From Cryptomeria japonica (lineage: Eukaryota; Streptophyta; Pinopsida; Cupressales; Cupressaceae), in NCBI RefSeq assembly GCF_030272615.1, contig NC_081409.1, positions 912,887,840 through 912,951,839 on the forward strand: DNA of 64,000 nt, given 5' to 3'. The notes under the pieces were generated by a model that saw nothing but the letters and a program-made list of their open reading frames with translations, was not told where the DNA came from and searched no databases. The stretch's first letter is position 1. The number at the start of each line of letters is the position of its first letter. Of this stretch, positions 35,546 to 48,098 are shown piece by piece. The translations under genes were made by a program, and so were the position numbers.

Positions 35546-37780
35546 CATTATTTTTGAAACATTACACTATTTCTGCCTCTTCATAAATAAAACAAGTGCT
35601 GCAGGGCAGCGTAGTTCCTGCCCAGTGCTGCGAAGGTGGTTGTGGATTTGCGATAATGTAAATGGTGAAACCCAATTAGCAAATGGTTTTATTTCCCATA
35701 GAGAGGTAACCTTAGTAAGCTATGCCTCTTGCAATTTGTCATAGACTAAGCCCAGATACTCACATGCTCTAAAAAAGTTATGTATGACACAAGAAAATAT
35801 TTCGAATCATTGATGGCTTTATGATCATTTTAGTCATGTATCCATGGTACTTGAATTTTTAAACATACCACTCCATTGCTATCTGCCTGAATTTGAGATT
35901 CCAAAGCACCCCATGTATATGTGGCATTAGAATTGCTCTTCCATTTCTAGCTGTTGTTTTAGTTTCAAAGCAATTCTGAGGCAAAGAAAGAAGGAAGGAA
36001 ATCTATTAATACGCACATATGACTAGAGTAGGTCAATATCAGTGAAGATGTACAACATGCTAATGAAAGATATTAGAAGATCTGAAAGGAAAAGAACTAG
36101 ACCTTTCATAGTATGAATAAAAAGTTAACAAAAGAGACAATTAACACATGTCCATTTGGGAGGTTAAGTAGAGGTCCCCATGAAAGTTGTGACCCTATGA
36201 GCAGAAGGTAGAAACAATTTGTCATATCCTCCCAATCAAAAATCAAGGGAAAAGACCCTAAGCCCAGATAGTCACATGCTCTAAGCAATTACCTATCAAT
36301 GGGTTTGCTCAGCCAAAATGGAGAAATAGAATGATGTATTTTTTGATTTAGAATTGATGCAGGGCATTCTAGAGACCTAATTTCATTATTAACCATATGA
36401 CACTTGTACAATATGCTTGTCATGCTCGACATAACTGTAGGTGAATGTGTCTTTAGCATATACTTGGTATAGTATGTACTGTCCAAAAGTAGTTAGAACA
36501 CATATTATAATGGTTAGCCTTACAAATTCTACAACCATGTCATTTATGAGAGCCAACAAAAGTGTGCTGAAATATTACACTAATTTAAAAGAAAAAATTT
36601 ATACTACCAATTCTATTTCTTCGTCTTCAGACAAGCATAAAACAATTTTTGAATGACCTAGCTTTGGTAGATGAAAAGTCTGTGATAGAAGATGAAGGGA
36701 AGAGGCAGAGGAAAGAAAAAGTAAGCCAAAGAAAATAACAGAGAAGAAGAGCAACAAAAAGTAAACTCTATACAGTTCTGATTTAAAATTCATAGCAAAT
36801 TGTTTACAGACAACAGAGTACTTCTGCTCATTGGCTCATGCATAATCAAGAAGATAAACAGAGCTACAACTGTCTTATGCTGTTAGGAAATAAAACAGGT
36901 TGCTCTGTTTAACTAAGTTCAAACTGTTCCAGGTTATTATGGCAAGAGGCATTTGTTTTGGTTCTTCACTTCAAGATCACAAGACAAAAGCTGTCCAGAA
37001 AACAAAATGATTAATTTACATTTAATTCTAAGACTGCTTATTGGCCATTTGTTTTCTGCTAACCAGCATGCCCATTGCCAAACACATGCAATTTTACATT
37101 GCATGCCTTCATTTTATAAATCTCTGGGGTTACATCCCTTATTTTCATTTTAATCCAACCATGAGAATTGATCTAATAATAATATAATAAAACCAAAATC
37201 AAAAAAGTCTGCATTGGTTCATTTTCCACTTTAATCTAACTGAAATGAAACAACATAAGTAAAAGGGAAAGGGACTTACCTTAAGATTCTACCCAAATTG
37301 TATCAAAAACGTTGATGAGGAAAAATGGGCAGAGACAAAAATGATCCTCTCCACAAGCATTGCTTCAATCCATTATTCATTATAATAGCAAAGAGACAAG
37401 GCACGTGGATTTCTTGCATATGCCACCTAGCCACCATGAATAATTACCTGCAGCCTCTTGCACATATGCAAAACCCCAAAAATGAAAGCTCCAGCATGCC
37501 TGTTTCGTCAGCCAACTGTTTGGATAGTCATGCGTTCTCTGGCGTGGTGAAATGTGAACCTCTGTATCTTCCAATCAAAAGCTCAAAAAATCAACTTTTA
37601 ATAGTAAATATTTAAAATTTGACAGACAACCGCTAAAGTCTGATCACATATCTGGAGGGAACATTGAATTAATGTTTAGCACGGGAAAAATTAAGTGATG
37701 CTATTGGCTGTGCGAAAAAAGTTTAATAACTATTTAATCCAAACCCTCACCAATAGTTCCATGCGGGGCAGGAATTAATA
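35546..37780. other. Non-repeat intergenic stretch between copies A and B
   Basis: 2.2 kb with no convincing gene. Short open frames (for example 37325-37615 plus) show no known motif. It contains a local GC-rich inverted phrase near 35600-35635 (CAGGGCAG / CTGCCC). Confidence 0.5.
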
Positions 37781-40700
37781 ATATGTGAAACCTAAAATTA
37801 GTGTCGGCTTACTCTAAAGGTCATTTCAAGGCCAATATGTCATGTAGGATTAAGAACATTGAAATTTTTGTAGGCAACAATATGTAATAAAGGTGATTTC
37901 TTTAATAAGACCTTTAAGCTTATAAATCTAGATTTCTATCTATTCTAATGCTAAGCCTATAGTTCTCATGTTGAGTAATGAAAAGGGATACAAATTGCTA
38001 AAAGTAAATAATGTAAATAAAAGTCCCATATCAAATGGATATTGTCTTAATTATCATAGAAAAGGCTTGATAGCTCATGATGCAATAATCATTGAAACAA
38101 AATATATATAACACATAAGGATGGATAAGTATAAGTTGAGAGTCACTATGAACAACATCCACTTATTAAATTCACTGATTATTCCAATATTACATGCACG
38201 CTTTCTAGAAGCGTACATAGAGGCCCCTATATGATAGAAAAGAGAGGCATTGATCAACTAATACATCTAGATCAAAAAATTGTTCTATGAGTTTCATAAA
38301 ACATTCAACTAACACACTGGGTTATCTATCTTATTTGTATAAACTTATGCCTATCATTAAACCAACATGCAAGCTAGTATTTATAAACCATACTTCTTAG
38401 CCCACAATCATTTCCCCTCTAAATTACACTTGAACTTTTGAATTTTATATCGGGCATAAATTATTGTAATTATAGTGCCTTAATTATTTGAGTTGGTGGT
38501 TGAGCATGGCTAAGGGGTCCTTGGTAACTAGTTCATAAAGTCCACAACCAAATATTGCATTATCATGGTGCTGGTAGATAATACTTACTATCTTAGAGCT
38601 ATGCAAATCTTGGCAATGAATGCTCAATCCTACTACTCTAGGAAACTTAAATTCTAGATTTGATAGAACCTACTTCTATTACTATAATGTTGTAGACCCA
38701 ATTAGGGTGAACGTTCCAGAAATATGTTGTTGGGATGCTTGGGGAAGCAATTTTTTCTGCAATAATCACATATCATATGAGGTCATCAAGTGAATGTATC
38801 ATCGAAAGATCACACATTTCATTTTCCTTCACTTCTTTTTGGAATCCCTAGGAGCATGCCACAAGTCTTCAATTAAGTTGTTACTTAACTTAAACCAACA
38901 AAAGAAGTTGGCTCTTTAAATGCTTATACACTTTTTAGCTTTATAGTACTACCCGCACGACCACATGTCACAATACCAAGGATACTTGTGAAATAACCTA
39001 GTGCCTCTTTTGAACAACTCCTTCAAGTCATTAGATTAAAGCTGACTTGAAGAACTAGATGACATGCATTCATGGGATCTATCTAAGTTTATCAAAACTA
39101 CACTACAACATCAAAATGCACAAAATGAAAGAAATTAGGGAGGCTTCAAGTAGATGTTAATAAGAAATTTTATTGATTGAATATCAAGGTGGGATGAATA
39201 TTTCATTTCTTGTTAAGGATTTAACATAATCTTGGTGACTCTCAAGGGTTCTTTCACTTGTCAAAAGGAAGGGGGCCATTAAGTGTATCCATTGGGTGTA
39301 GAATTACCATCTAGAAAATAAAAGTTCAAAATTTCAAAACTCACAAGGAAGATAACTACTGCTCAAACCCAACTAAGGGAAGTCATGACCTTCCCCTAAT
39401 CATCATCCTTGTGTAGGTTAATCTTTTGTAGTAGCCTACCATCATATTCTACTTTTAATTTATTTTCATAAGATATATATTGCACTTATAGGCTAACAAC
39501 TTGAACAAGTGTATCTAGAATGGAATTTGACTTTACTACAACCATCATTTCCTTATTTTTTGATGTAAAAAATAACCCATCATTTTTAATCTCATCTAGA
39601 CCCTTGTTCTTAACCTTCTTTTGGAAGGTGCTTATAGATAGCACCATGTTATTTGAATCCATTGGAGAGGGGAGGTTTGATTTATGATAATATGCATGCA
39701 GGCTTCAATGTATGCTATATTATGTCATGATCGATTGACATTATATACATTCTTCCTTTGTCCAAAACATTTTTGATATGTTGGTTGATAAAAAATCTAC
39801 TCTATATTTCTATGCTAATCAATTTCAAATTGCATTGTATATTAGCGATGTATGCATTATGGACCATGGAAGGATGGAACTAGAACATCAATATCTGATT
39901 GAGTATAAAGCCTAATCGTACTCAATAAAATTTAGCATTTATGTGAATATCTAGTAGAATGCTAAAACACCTTAAAATATTCTCAATGAAGACCTTGAAT
40001 GAGCTCAAGTTAATCCATAGAAATTTTGAGCTCCTTAATTTTGTCCTAGATCTAGTGAATTTCGTTTTTTTCATTTATTCCTCACTCTTAGTCATCACTC
40101 TTCTTTGTGAGGTCTTTGTTAGTTTTTTTCTAGGTGTCTCTTTGATTATAGAGTAGAGTGAGCTAGTTGTACTAAGTATTTAGTTTCATACTTATAGATC
40201 TTTATTGCATTATTAAGACACTAGAAGGAGATGTCCTCGATAGTGCTTTTCCTCACGAGTGTCCTTGATAGGTTGGTATAGAAAGATGAAACAACAAGAC
40301 TCCTTTCATTTGGGTGTGGAGCATTTATGTTTGGACATCTCTATATGTCAAGATAGACAGTGATATCAAGGGGCTTATCAATGGATACTATTATGTTCTT
40401 CATAAATACACTTGTCTCGTCATACACGTTTTGGAAGAGACTTTGATTTTTTGCATTAGAAAAATCTTGCAATAATTTGTCATCGGGCGTTAGGAAATGA
40501 AAGGAGAAACACTCATCCAAATTGATCATTCAATAAAACTGGCATATATCAATCAAACACTCTGTCTGGCTTAATTTCAATGGACTGAGAGAGAACGTGA
40601 AGCAAAAGGGCCCATGACTGATAGTAGTACACATAATAAAGTCTTTTCTACAGTCCCAAGATTTTACTCCTCTTCAATCTTCAACTACATATATAGTTTG

Positions 40701-40985
40701 GATACTAACAAATAACAACTAAGGGGCGACTTAATTTATTGTCTTGTGCTAAAGCTCCTTTTCAGACATTGAGTGCTAAAGCTCCTCTGAGAAATTAGAA
40801 CAGTGGACCAGTCGACTAGGTCATGGACCTTTGGTGACCTCATCTTATTTTTGGCTCTTTGTGTTCCTGTCATAGGCCCCATAAGCTCAAATTCCTAGAG
40901 ATGATGTCCTGATATGCACATTAGAGAGATATCTATAACACTATGATTGAAACATAACACTATGATTGACTTTTCATAAATAAAA
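37781..40985. repeat. Repeat copy B (~3.2 kb)
   Basis: Begins TAATATGTGAAACC, and copy C follows directly with the same start at 40986, so B and C form a head-to-tail pair. The part from about 38040 onward matches copy A. It holds the second copy of the small shared ORF. Confidence 0.8.
40341..40529 (-). other. Shared small ORF in repeat B (62 codons)
   Basis: Same start MINLDECFSFHFL as in copy A and one residue different over 62. It stops early compared with copy A because the following sequence differs: copy A has about 27 bp more, including a partial duplication of GCATTTATGTTTG. Function not recognised. Confidence 0.3.
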
Positions 40986-41553
40986 TAATATGTGAAACAC
41001 AAAATTAGTGTTGGCTTAGTCTAAAGGTCATTTCAAGGTCAATGCATCATGTAGAATTAAGAACATGAAAATGAATTTTTTTATAAGCAATAATGTGGGT
41101 TTGTAATAAAGATGATTCTTATAACAAGACCTCTAAAATTAGAAGTCTGAATTTATATCTATTCTAATGCTAAGTTTATAGTTGTTGGGCAATGAAAAAG
41201 GATAGGAATTGTTAAAAGTAAATAATGTAAATAAAAGTCTGATGTTAAATAGATAGTCTTAACTATCAAATAAAAGGCTTAATAGCTCATGATGCAATAA
41301 TCATTGAAACAAAATATATATAACACATAAGAATGGATAGTAAGCTGAGCCATTGTGGATAATACTTGCTTCTTATTAAGCTCACCGATTATTCCAATGT
41401 TACATGCACACTTTCTATAAATGTACATAGAGGTCCCCTATATGGTAGAAAAGAAAGACATGAATCAACTAATACATCTGGCTCAAAAACTTTGTTGTAT
41501 GAGTATCATCTAACATTCAACTAACACATAAGGTTATCTAGCTTATTTGTTTA
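40986..41553. repeat. Repeat copy C, first part
   Basis: Starts TAATATGTGAAACAC like copy B and is cut by Co3. The last five bases GTTTA (41549-41553) are the Co3 target duplication. Confidence 0.8.
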
Positions 41554-42662
41554 TGTTGGCATTTTTTATGTTTATGTTGTGATTGTCCTTGATGGACACA
41601 CACTTGCATTGAGATCCTCTTTAAATGTATATGGTAAAGCACAACCGGTATTTGTTCCAACCGGTATGTTGTATTATAGTCTTTAGACTATTGATGTTTT
41701 GCAGAATGTGTTTCCCGGTCCGAAGCGACATGTTGACCTCAAGCGGTACAAGGGATTAAAGCGGCATAACACATTTCTACCAATCTTCATTTTTGTCAAA
41801 TTGGCAACTGACATTTTGTATGAACCGGTAGTACTTTGTGATGAGTTACCACCCACCGATTGTTTGAAGGTGCTGACACTATAGCGATGCTTTTTGTGAT
41901 GTATTACCTAGTATGTCCAGGTTCATTGAACCTAGGAAATTGTAATGTAATCCTATTGGACCGACATGAAATCAGTTTCCTTTATAAGGACATCATGTCT
42001 AGGGTTTTAGGTTGTTGTTATTATTGTTGTTGCGATAGTTGATATTGCGGCTAGGGTTTAAGGTGGTTAAGGAGTTGGAGGGATTATGAATGTGTAGAAG
42101 ACTGAAGTAATGCAATAGAGCATTAAGAACAAGCCATCAAGGATCTAATAGAGCAGTCTGTGCTATTAGCTAGATCAAACACTTGTTGATTACTCACATC
42201 TTTGACAAGTTTGTAGCCCTTAATTGGGTAGGCCCAAAAGCCTCTTGAAAATCCTCTAACAAGGTGGTTCACATCTGTGAGTCTAAAATCCTCTAGCAAG
42301 GTAGTCTTTAATCGGACTTGTCTCCTAATAGAGATTGAGATTCCTAATAGGATCTGTTCTGGTAAAGAATGCTGTAAGACCTTAACCGGTTTGACCTTAA
42401 TCGGTCTGGTTCCTATTCTGCAGACAGTGACTTGTGAGTTCCATCTCACCGTGGTTTTTCCTATTTGGGTTTCCACGTCAAAATATCTTGTGTTATGGTG
42501 TTTGTGCTTCTGTGGGTAAATGCATTATTAGCTATTTGGTTTGCATGTTTGTTAACTGGTTTGTCTGTTAAACTATTTTACCGGTTTACTGCTAGTCTTG
42601 TAAAATGTTTTAGTGCGAAGATTTTTGCCATACTAATTCACCCCCCCTCTTAGTATTCATCA
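41554..42662 (+). repeat. Co3 5' LTR
   Basis: Starts TGTTGGCATTTTTT and ends CACCCCCCCTCTTAG...TCATCA. It contains a TATA box at 41981-41987 (CTTTATAAGG) and the CCGTGGTTTTTCC motif at 42449. Confidence 0.95.
41981..41987 (+). promoter_or_regulatory. TATA box of the Co3 5' LTR
   Basis: TTTATAA in CCTTTATAAGGAC, kept in the other LTR at 48526-48532. Confidence 0.6.
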
Positions 42663-42664
42663 AT

Positions 42665-42676
42665 TGGTATCAGAGC
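42665..42676 (+). other. Co3 primer-binding site (initiator tRNA-Met)
   Basis: TGGTATCAGAGC two bases after the LTR. Confidence 0.96.
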
Positions 42677-42712
42677 CTACCTTTCTATAAGTTTAACCAC
42701 TTGGAAAGAGAT

Positions 42713-43990
42713 ATGGGGAAATACACCTTGAGGGAACTTACTCAACGACTCACTCAGTCTGAGCAAGCCTATGATGATCTTATGGTCAAATACAAGGCAT
42801 CTCAAGCAAAAAGGAGAGAACATGCAGAAAAGCTGATGGAGCTATCTGAAAATAGTTCTGTAGATGAAGCAGATATGGAAGCCCTAATTGCAGAAGTAAA
42901 TAAGCTGAATGAGTCAAACTCCAACCTAAGAAAGGAGTTGGAAGGACTGACTATCCGGATGTGTCAAGAGCTTGAGAACCGGAGAAAAGCTGAAGACCTA
43001 GTGAAAGAAAGAGATTTTGAGACCTCCAAGTTGAAACAAGAGATGAGTGCCCTAAATGCTCAGCTCCATGCAAGCAAGGTGGAAAAGGAAGACATGCAAG
43101 GAGAACTGAACACTGCCGTCTTTGAGAATGAAAACCTGTTGGAAACAAATGCTGCTATTTCCAAAGAACTCTCTGAGTCAAAGGAAATACTTGCTAAGTT
43201 CAGCAAAAGTACTGTCAAGCTAGAGCAAAAGCTTGAATCTGCCAAACCGGTCAAGAATACCAATGGACTTGGTTATTCCGGTCATGAGGAAGGTGAGACC
43301 TCTGGTACAAATGCTGGAGCATCAAAGAAACAACCGGCATAAAAGGATGAAGGTAAGCAAAAGTTTAAACTTGTTTGTTTCAACTGTCTTAAAGAAGGAC
43401 ACACTGCTAATGTGTGTAGGAGTAAGGCTTACAACAATTTTCCTTATTTCCTAAATGATAAGCCTAGACCCTATAGATTTGATGGTAATTGTTATGCATG
43501 TAACAAGTATGGGCATAGAGCATCTGAGTGCAGGTCTGTTATGAATAACACTGGAAGATATCCTCAGAGGACCCAAAGAGTTGGTCCTGAAGCTTTTGTG
43601 AACCAGAATCACAACCGGTTTAATGCCTTCAATCATTAGCCAAGAAGAGGTGGTTATCAAGTGGCAACTGGATAGAGAGAAAATTGTATGATCTGTCATG
43701 GTCATGGTCATACTACTACAACATCCAGAAGGAGGAATGGAAACATGGACAATGGACTGTGGAGAGCACCTGGATTGGTCTGCTATCACTGCAACAAACC
43801 GGGTCACATTGCTAGATTATGTAGATCAATAAAGAGCATATCTGATGATATACCGATCACTCCGGAAGGAGACATTAGTGTTGACACTGTTCAAGCAGAC
43901 ATGAACAAAATTTGGAAGGAGAAACCAACAGTGTTACAAGAGGAACTAGTTTCTGCACCTAGTGTGGAAATCATGGAACCGACAAACTAA
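42713..43990 (+). pseudogene. Co3 ORF1: coiled-coil and zinc-knuckle gag remnant
   Basis: Frame from the ATG at 42713 (MGKYTLREL) to TAA at 43988, with inner stops TAA 43340, TAG 43637 and TAG 43673. About 200 residues are strongly heptad-like and charged (coiled coil), ending near GLGYSGHEEGE. Three CCHC knuckles follow: CFNCLKEGHTANVC, CYACNKYGHRASEC and CYHCNKPGHIARLC, with a fourth defective one (CMICHGHGH). This matches the C-terminal part of SIRE-type gags; the N-terminal UBN2-like part is missing, since the ORF starts 36 bp after the PBS. The likely role is RNA binding and particle assembly together with a partner gag. Confidence 0.8.
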
Positions 43991-44440
43991 GCTTCAAGAA
44001 AGCTTAGGGGGAGCAAACGGCAAAATGTTTTGAACCCCCAGTTTTCACTGGTAAAAGACCTTAACGATATGTTATACTTGTCATTTAGTAGAAGACCAGA
44101 AATGGTAAAAAGGCAAAATTAGGGTTTATGCCCTAATGGAGGAGCATTAATGACGATAGGTGAGGACTATGTTTAAAAGCATTTTTGAAATCATTTCTCA
44201 ATATCAGTTTTCGAGCGAAGAAAAGTTTTTCAAAGAGAAGAGCGACGAAAAGGTGATTTGAGCAGAGATTTGGAGAAATTGAGAAACCGCGAAGGAGATT
44301 CAAATTCAAACTAGAAATGGTCAAGTGGAGAACACAAAGCGGTGATTCAACAACTGACGAAGTGTGAAATAAAGGAGAATCTGCAAGCCCTAATTTTGCG
44401 TGTTTCAAAAGGTATTTCTCTAGTTCTTAAGGTTTCTATC
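43991..44440 (+). other. Spacer between Co3 ORF1 and ORF2
   Basis: Contains the phrase GCTTAGGGGGAGCA right after the ORF1 stop and no open frame. It might carry an internal promoter or splice site for ORF2, but none can be identified. Confidence 0.5.
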
Positions 44441-47400
44441 ATGGCTTCTACATCTCATACCAGTTCTAGTGCATCTGTCAAGTCTGCAAATTTTATTCAA
44501 TGGAAGTCCAAGTATAATGCCCTATCACAAGTTCCGGTTGGTGTGATAGTAGAAGAGGGAATCTTTGACTACATAGACTGCAAAATAGAAGACCTAGGGT
44601 CTCTAGATATCCACACCCAATTAGGTTTATTTTGTGGCAAAGATAAGAAGATCAAACCACAATTTAATATTTTGGAGAAGAAAAAGCTCCACAATGCTGT
44701 CTACTTCCTAGAAGATTTTACAAAGGATCACATAAGGATCATTCTGAGTAGAGTCCATGGTGATAAGATGTACCTAGAAAGAACACATGACATCACACCG
44801 TAGGCAATTCATGCAGTCACCAGATTCTACAACACAGGGGAAGTGCTAGCCCTAAGAACGGTAAGAAAAATTGAAATGGCCAAGCTCATCAGTTCAACGA
44901 GCGACTCACGAGGCATGATAGTAAATCCTATCAAGGATGATTTGGTGAAGTATGCATGTATGGTGATTGGATACTGGACATTCTCAGCCAGCAGGATTAA
45001 CTCTGTATCTGCTGTAGTGGTAAATGTCGCTTACCAGATGATAAAGGAGGATGCATCATTTGATCTGTGCACCGGTATGCAGAGACAACTCCTGTTGAAT
45101 CTGAAGGCGATCAAATAGGATAATGCACTTAGGTTCAAGTTTGGACAACTACTGGTAGGGTTGTTCTTCTATTTCCAAGGCTACTTCCCAGGAGTAGGAG
45201 ACATTCAGTGGTTTGGTGACCAACTGGTAACCAAGCAAATCAAGGAAAGCATTGAAGCACTTGGAACTGGTTACCCTGATATTCTGAACAAGTATTTTGA
45301 TGAATTCAGAAGGAAGATGAGCCAAAGAGTGAGGATATCAGGAGACATCATCAAGAAATATGAAGATGATATCTGTTTCATTATCCAAGTAGATAAATGC
45401 ATAATGGAGGCCGTTGAGCCTAGACAGGAAGAAGTGGAGCCAATGGGCTATGAGGTGATGTACGACATGTTGGAAGGGTATGCCTCTACCCTTATTGCCT
45501 CACTGCTTGATCCTAAGGCAAAGAGAACCGACACCTACCTAGAGAGGATAGCACTGGTTGAAGAACCACCAGTAGTGAAAGAGAAAAAACTGGCAGTGAA
45601 GAAGGCAAAGGCAGTGCTTGCAGCATCAGCACCGGTTACTACTGCAACTCCAAAAGTGACCAAGCGGTCACTAGCTAAGAAGAAACTGGAAGATGCACTG
45701 GCTAAAGTGTTCTAGAGAAAGAGGAAGACAAGGAACACCTCTCCAGACTTAGAGGAAACTGTGTCTAAGGAAAAGCCAAAGAAAACACATCAAGCAAAGA
45801 AGAAGACCAAGAATGAACCGATATCTTCTGCACCGATAAATATAGATATCTCCTCCTATAAACCTTTGACACATTGTTAAAGAAGAATAAAGAATATTAG
45901 GAGAAAAGTGTTAAATGATTTACTTAAGTGTTTTGATGACTTTAATGAGGATGAAAAGGAAGCGGTTGAAAAAGAAATAATTCACTATCTATATAGTAAT
46001 GATCGGTCGCCCTTAGAGATTAAGTCTCAGACACCGGATTCTTTATATATGTCATTAGATAATAGATGGCGCATTGCCATAGAGAAAGAAAAAAAAATTA
46101 GAGAGAAAGTTTTTGCACAATACTTTCCCGACCTGTCAAATTCTGAATTATATGATGTTATTGATCTAAATAAAGGACTCTTCTTCACTAGAAAAAGAAG
46201 ACTCTGGCTGTTAGAAGGTAGAGTTGCTAATGTCGAAAAAGACACCCATCTGTTTATGCAAACCTCTGTCCAGACTCACAAAGCACGTCTGGCCAACCGG
46301 CAAGCAGAAGAAGAACTGGCTATATCCAAACCGGATGAGGTATTTGACAATGAAGGCAATCCAGTCATTGAACCAATCAACACCATTGATGTCGATACTC
46401 TGGACGCAAGAGGACAGAAGCAATAGGCTAAATAGGATGATAAGAAAGCCAAGGACAGACAGGAAGCGGCAAAGGAAGAGGCAAAGCAGAGGAAAAAGGA
46501 TGAAGAAGAGAAGTAGAAGAAGAAGGAAGAAGAGAAAAAGAAGAAAGATGAAGAGGAAAAGAAGAAGAAAGATGAAAAAGAGAAGAAGAAGAAATATGAA
46601 GAGGAGAAAAAGAAAAAAGATGAAGAGGAGAAAAAGAAGAAAGATGAAGAGGAGAAAAAGAAAAAAGATGAAGAGGAGAAAAAGAAGAAGGATGGAGAGG
46701 AGAAAAATAAGCAAGAAGATGAAAAGAAAAAGAAAGAAGAGGAGGATAAGGAATAGGAGAAAAAGAAGGAAGTAGAGAGGAAGAAGAAGGAAAAAGAAGA
46801 TACAGAATAGGAGAAGAAGAAGGAAGCAGAAAAGAAAAAGGCTGAGGAGGACAAGGAAGCAGAGAAGAGGAGAGAAGCGGAGAAGAAGAAAGCGGAAGAG
46901 GACAAGGCAGGAGAAGTGGTGAAGAGCACCCAGATGGAGACTCCGAAGGCAATTGGGAGTCAAGCCAAACCGGCTGACCTCTCCAGTCTTATAGATCTCC
47001 AGTCTGCAAGTGAAATGAAGCTAATGCAGAGTATCAAGGTAGCTCAAGAGCGCCTTGAAATCATTCGATGGAAGGAGTAGGATGTAATCCAAGCAGTTGT
47101 GGATACGCTTACCGGTTTGATACCCAGTACAAATCTTCCAAACACCAATTCATCACTAGCTAGACTAAAGCTCCTATGCACAGTAGTAGATGATCAGGTG
47201 CAGAGCCTTGAAGAGGCAGCATAGGCTAATGTCAAGAAGGAGCATCAAAAGGCTCTTAATATAGCTCTAGTGAAAAAGTTGAATGAGCTCTGGACTGAAT
47301 TGAAGAAAGAACAAAAGGATATAAGGGATGCTCTAGATGAGGGGAATATGCTACTCAACAAAATCTATCAACCCCATCTGTTCTATGATGATGTGCTAGC

Positions 47401-47797
47401 TCAGAAGCAAAAACTTGAACAGGACTTGCAGTCCTACTTGAGCACATTCAAGCCGCCTTATGATTCCTTCACAACTTATGGGCAAACTATTCACTGGTTT
47501 CATATCTAGTCAGTGAAAATGGAGCAAGAGATTAGCACTCGGTCCAGAGATTTGCAGGAGCTTCAACTAGTTCTACTCCCATGATTGCAAATTCTTCAAA
47601 AGTGCTATCTGAACCTGGATGCCTTAACTGTTACATAGGGAATGAGCACAATTGATGCTATGGAAGAACAGGTCTCCTAGATGCAGACAAAGCAAGAAGT
47701 AGCCACCTCCCTCCTTGAGTCCTGGTCTCTATCGATGAAACAATTCTTGCAGGACTTTAAATCTGTTTCTGACAAGTATCATTCCTTGTTGTCATAA
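44441..47797 (+). pseudogene. Co3 ORF2: novel 1,118-codon protein, 15 stops, no frameshift
   Basis: One frame from the ATG at 44441 (MASTSHTSSS) to TAA at 47795, where pol would be expected. Parts: a globular-looking region of about 300 residues (FIQWKSKYNALSQVPVGVI, then FGQLLVGLFFYFQGYFPGVG), a basic Ala/Lys/Thr segment, a second helical domain (NDLLKCFDDFNEDEKEA), a Lys/Glu repeat at 46544-46711 predicted as a single alpha-helix, and a coiled-coil C-terminus. No signal peptide or clear membrane span, and no enzyme motif. Inner stops: 13 TAG, one TAA (45878), one TGA (47582). The frame is otherwise unbroken over 3.35 kb, so it was under coding constraint until lately. It could be a relative of the extra env-like ORF of SIRE/Maximus elements or a captured gene. 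I do not recognise it. Confidence 0.75.
46544..46711 (+). repeat. 24-bp coding minisatellite (7 units)
   Basis: Seven in-frame units of AAAGATGAAGAGGAGAAA-type sequence, each encoding KDEEEKKK or a variant. It lies within a purine-rich plus-strand tract spanning about 46440-46900. Confidence 0.92.
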
Positions 47798-48098
47798 ACT
47801 TTTATTATTTTTAATATCAAATGAAAACAGGGTTGTTCAGCTGTACTTTGCCCTTGTTGGCAAAGGGGGAGAAGAATTCTATTGAGAGAAGTATCTGCTA
47901 ATCAAATTTTGATTATATGCTCTGTATATCTCAATGTTTATGCTCTTTATGCAAAATTGTTATACATTGTATTGTCAAAGGGATAGTGTATATGCTTAGG
48001 GGGAGCAATTTTGCTAATGGCATGATTTTGTTGTAAAACACTTAGATGTCCAAAATTTTATTTTCCTAAGTGTTTCCATCAATGCCAAAGGGGGAGAT
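47798..48098 (+). other. Co3 3' untranslated part with PPT
   Basis: Includes AAAGGGGGAGAAG near 47860, GCTTAGGGGGAGCA near 48000 and the PPT AAAGGGGGAGAT at 48087-48098. The first two are PPT-like tracts that also occur in Co2. Confidence 0.85.

Noticed and set aside
37325..37615. 96-codon ORF between repeats A and B
   Set aside because: No recognisable domain; length is within chance for the region.
46211..46963. 250-codon minus-strand ORF rich in Leu, Phe and Ser
   Set aside because: It is the complement of the purine-rich Lys/Glu repeat of Co3 ORF2; composition explains its openness.
44801..47680. Use of TAG as a sense codon or regular readthrough in Co3 ORF2
   Set aside because: Plant nuclear genes use TAG as a stop, and methylation-driven CAG decay explains the bias with no new mechanism; the same pattern is seen in Co1.
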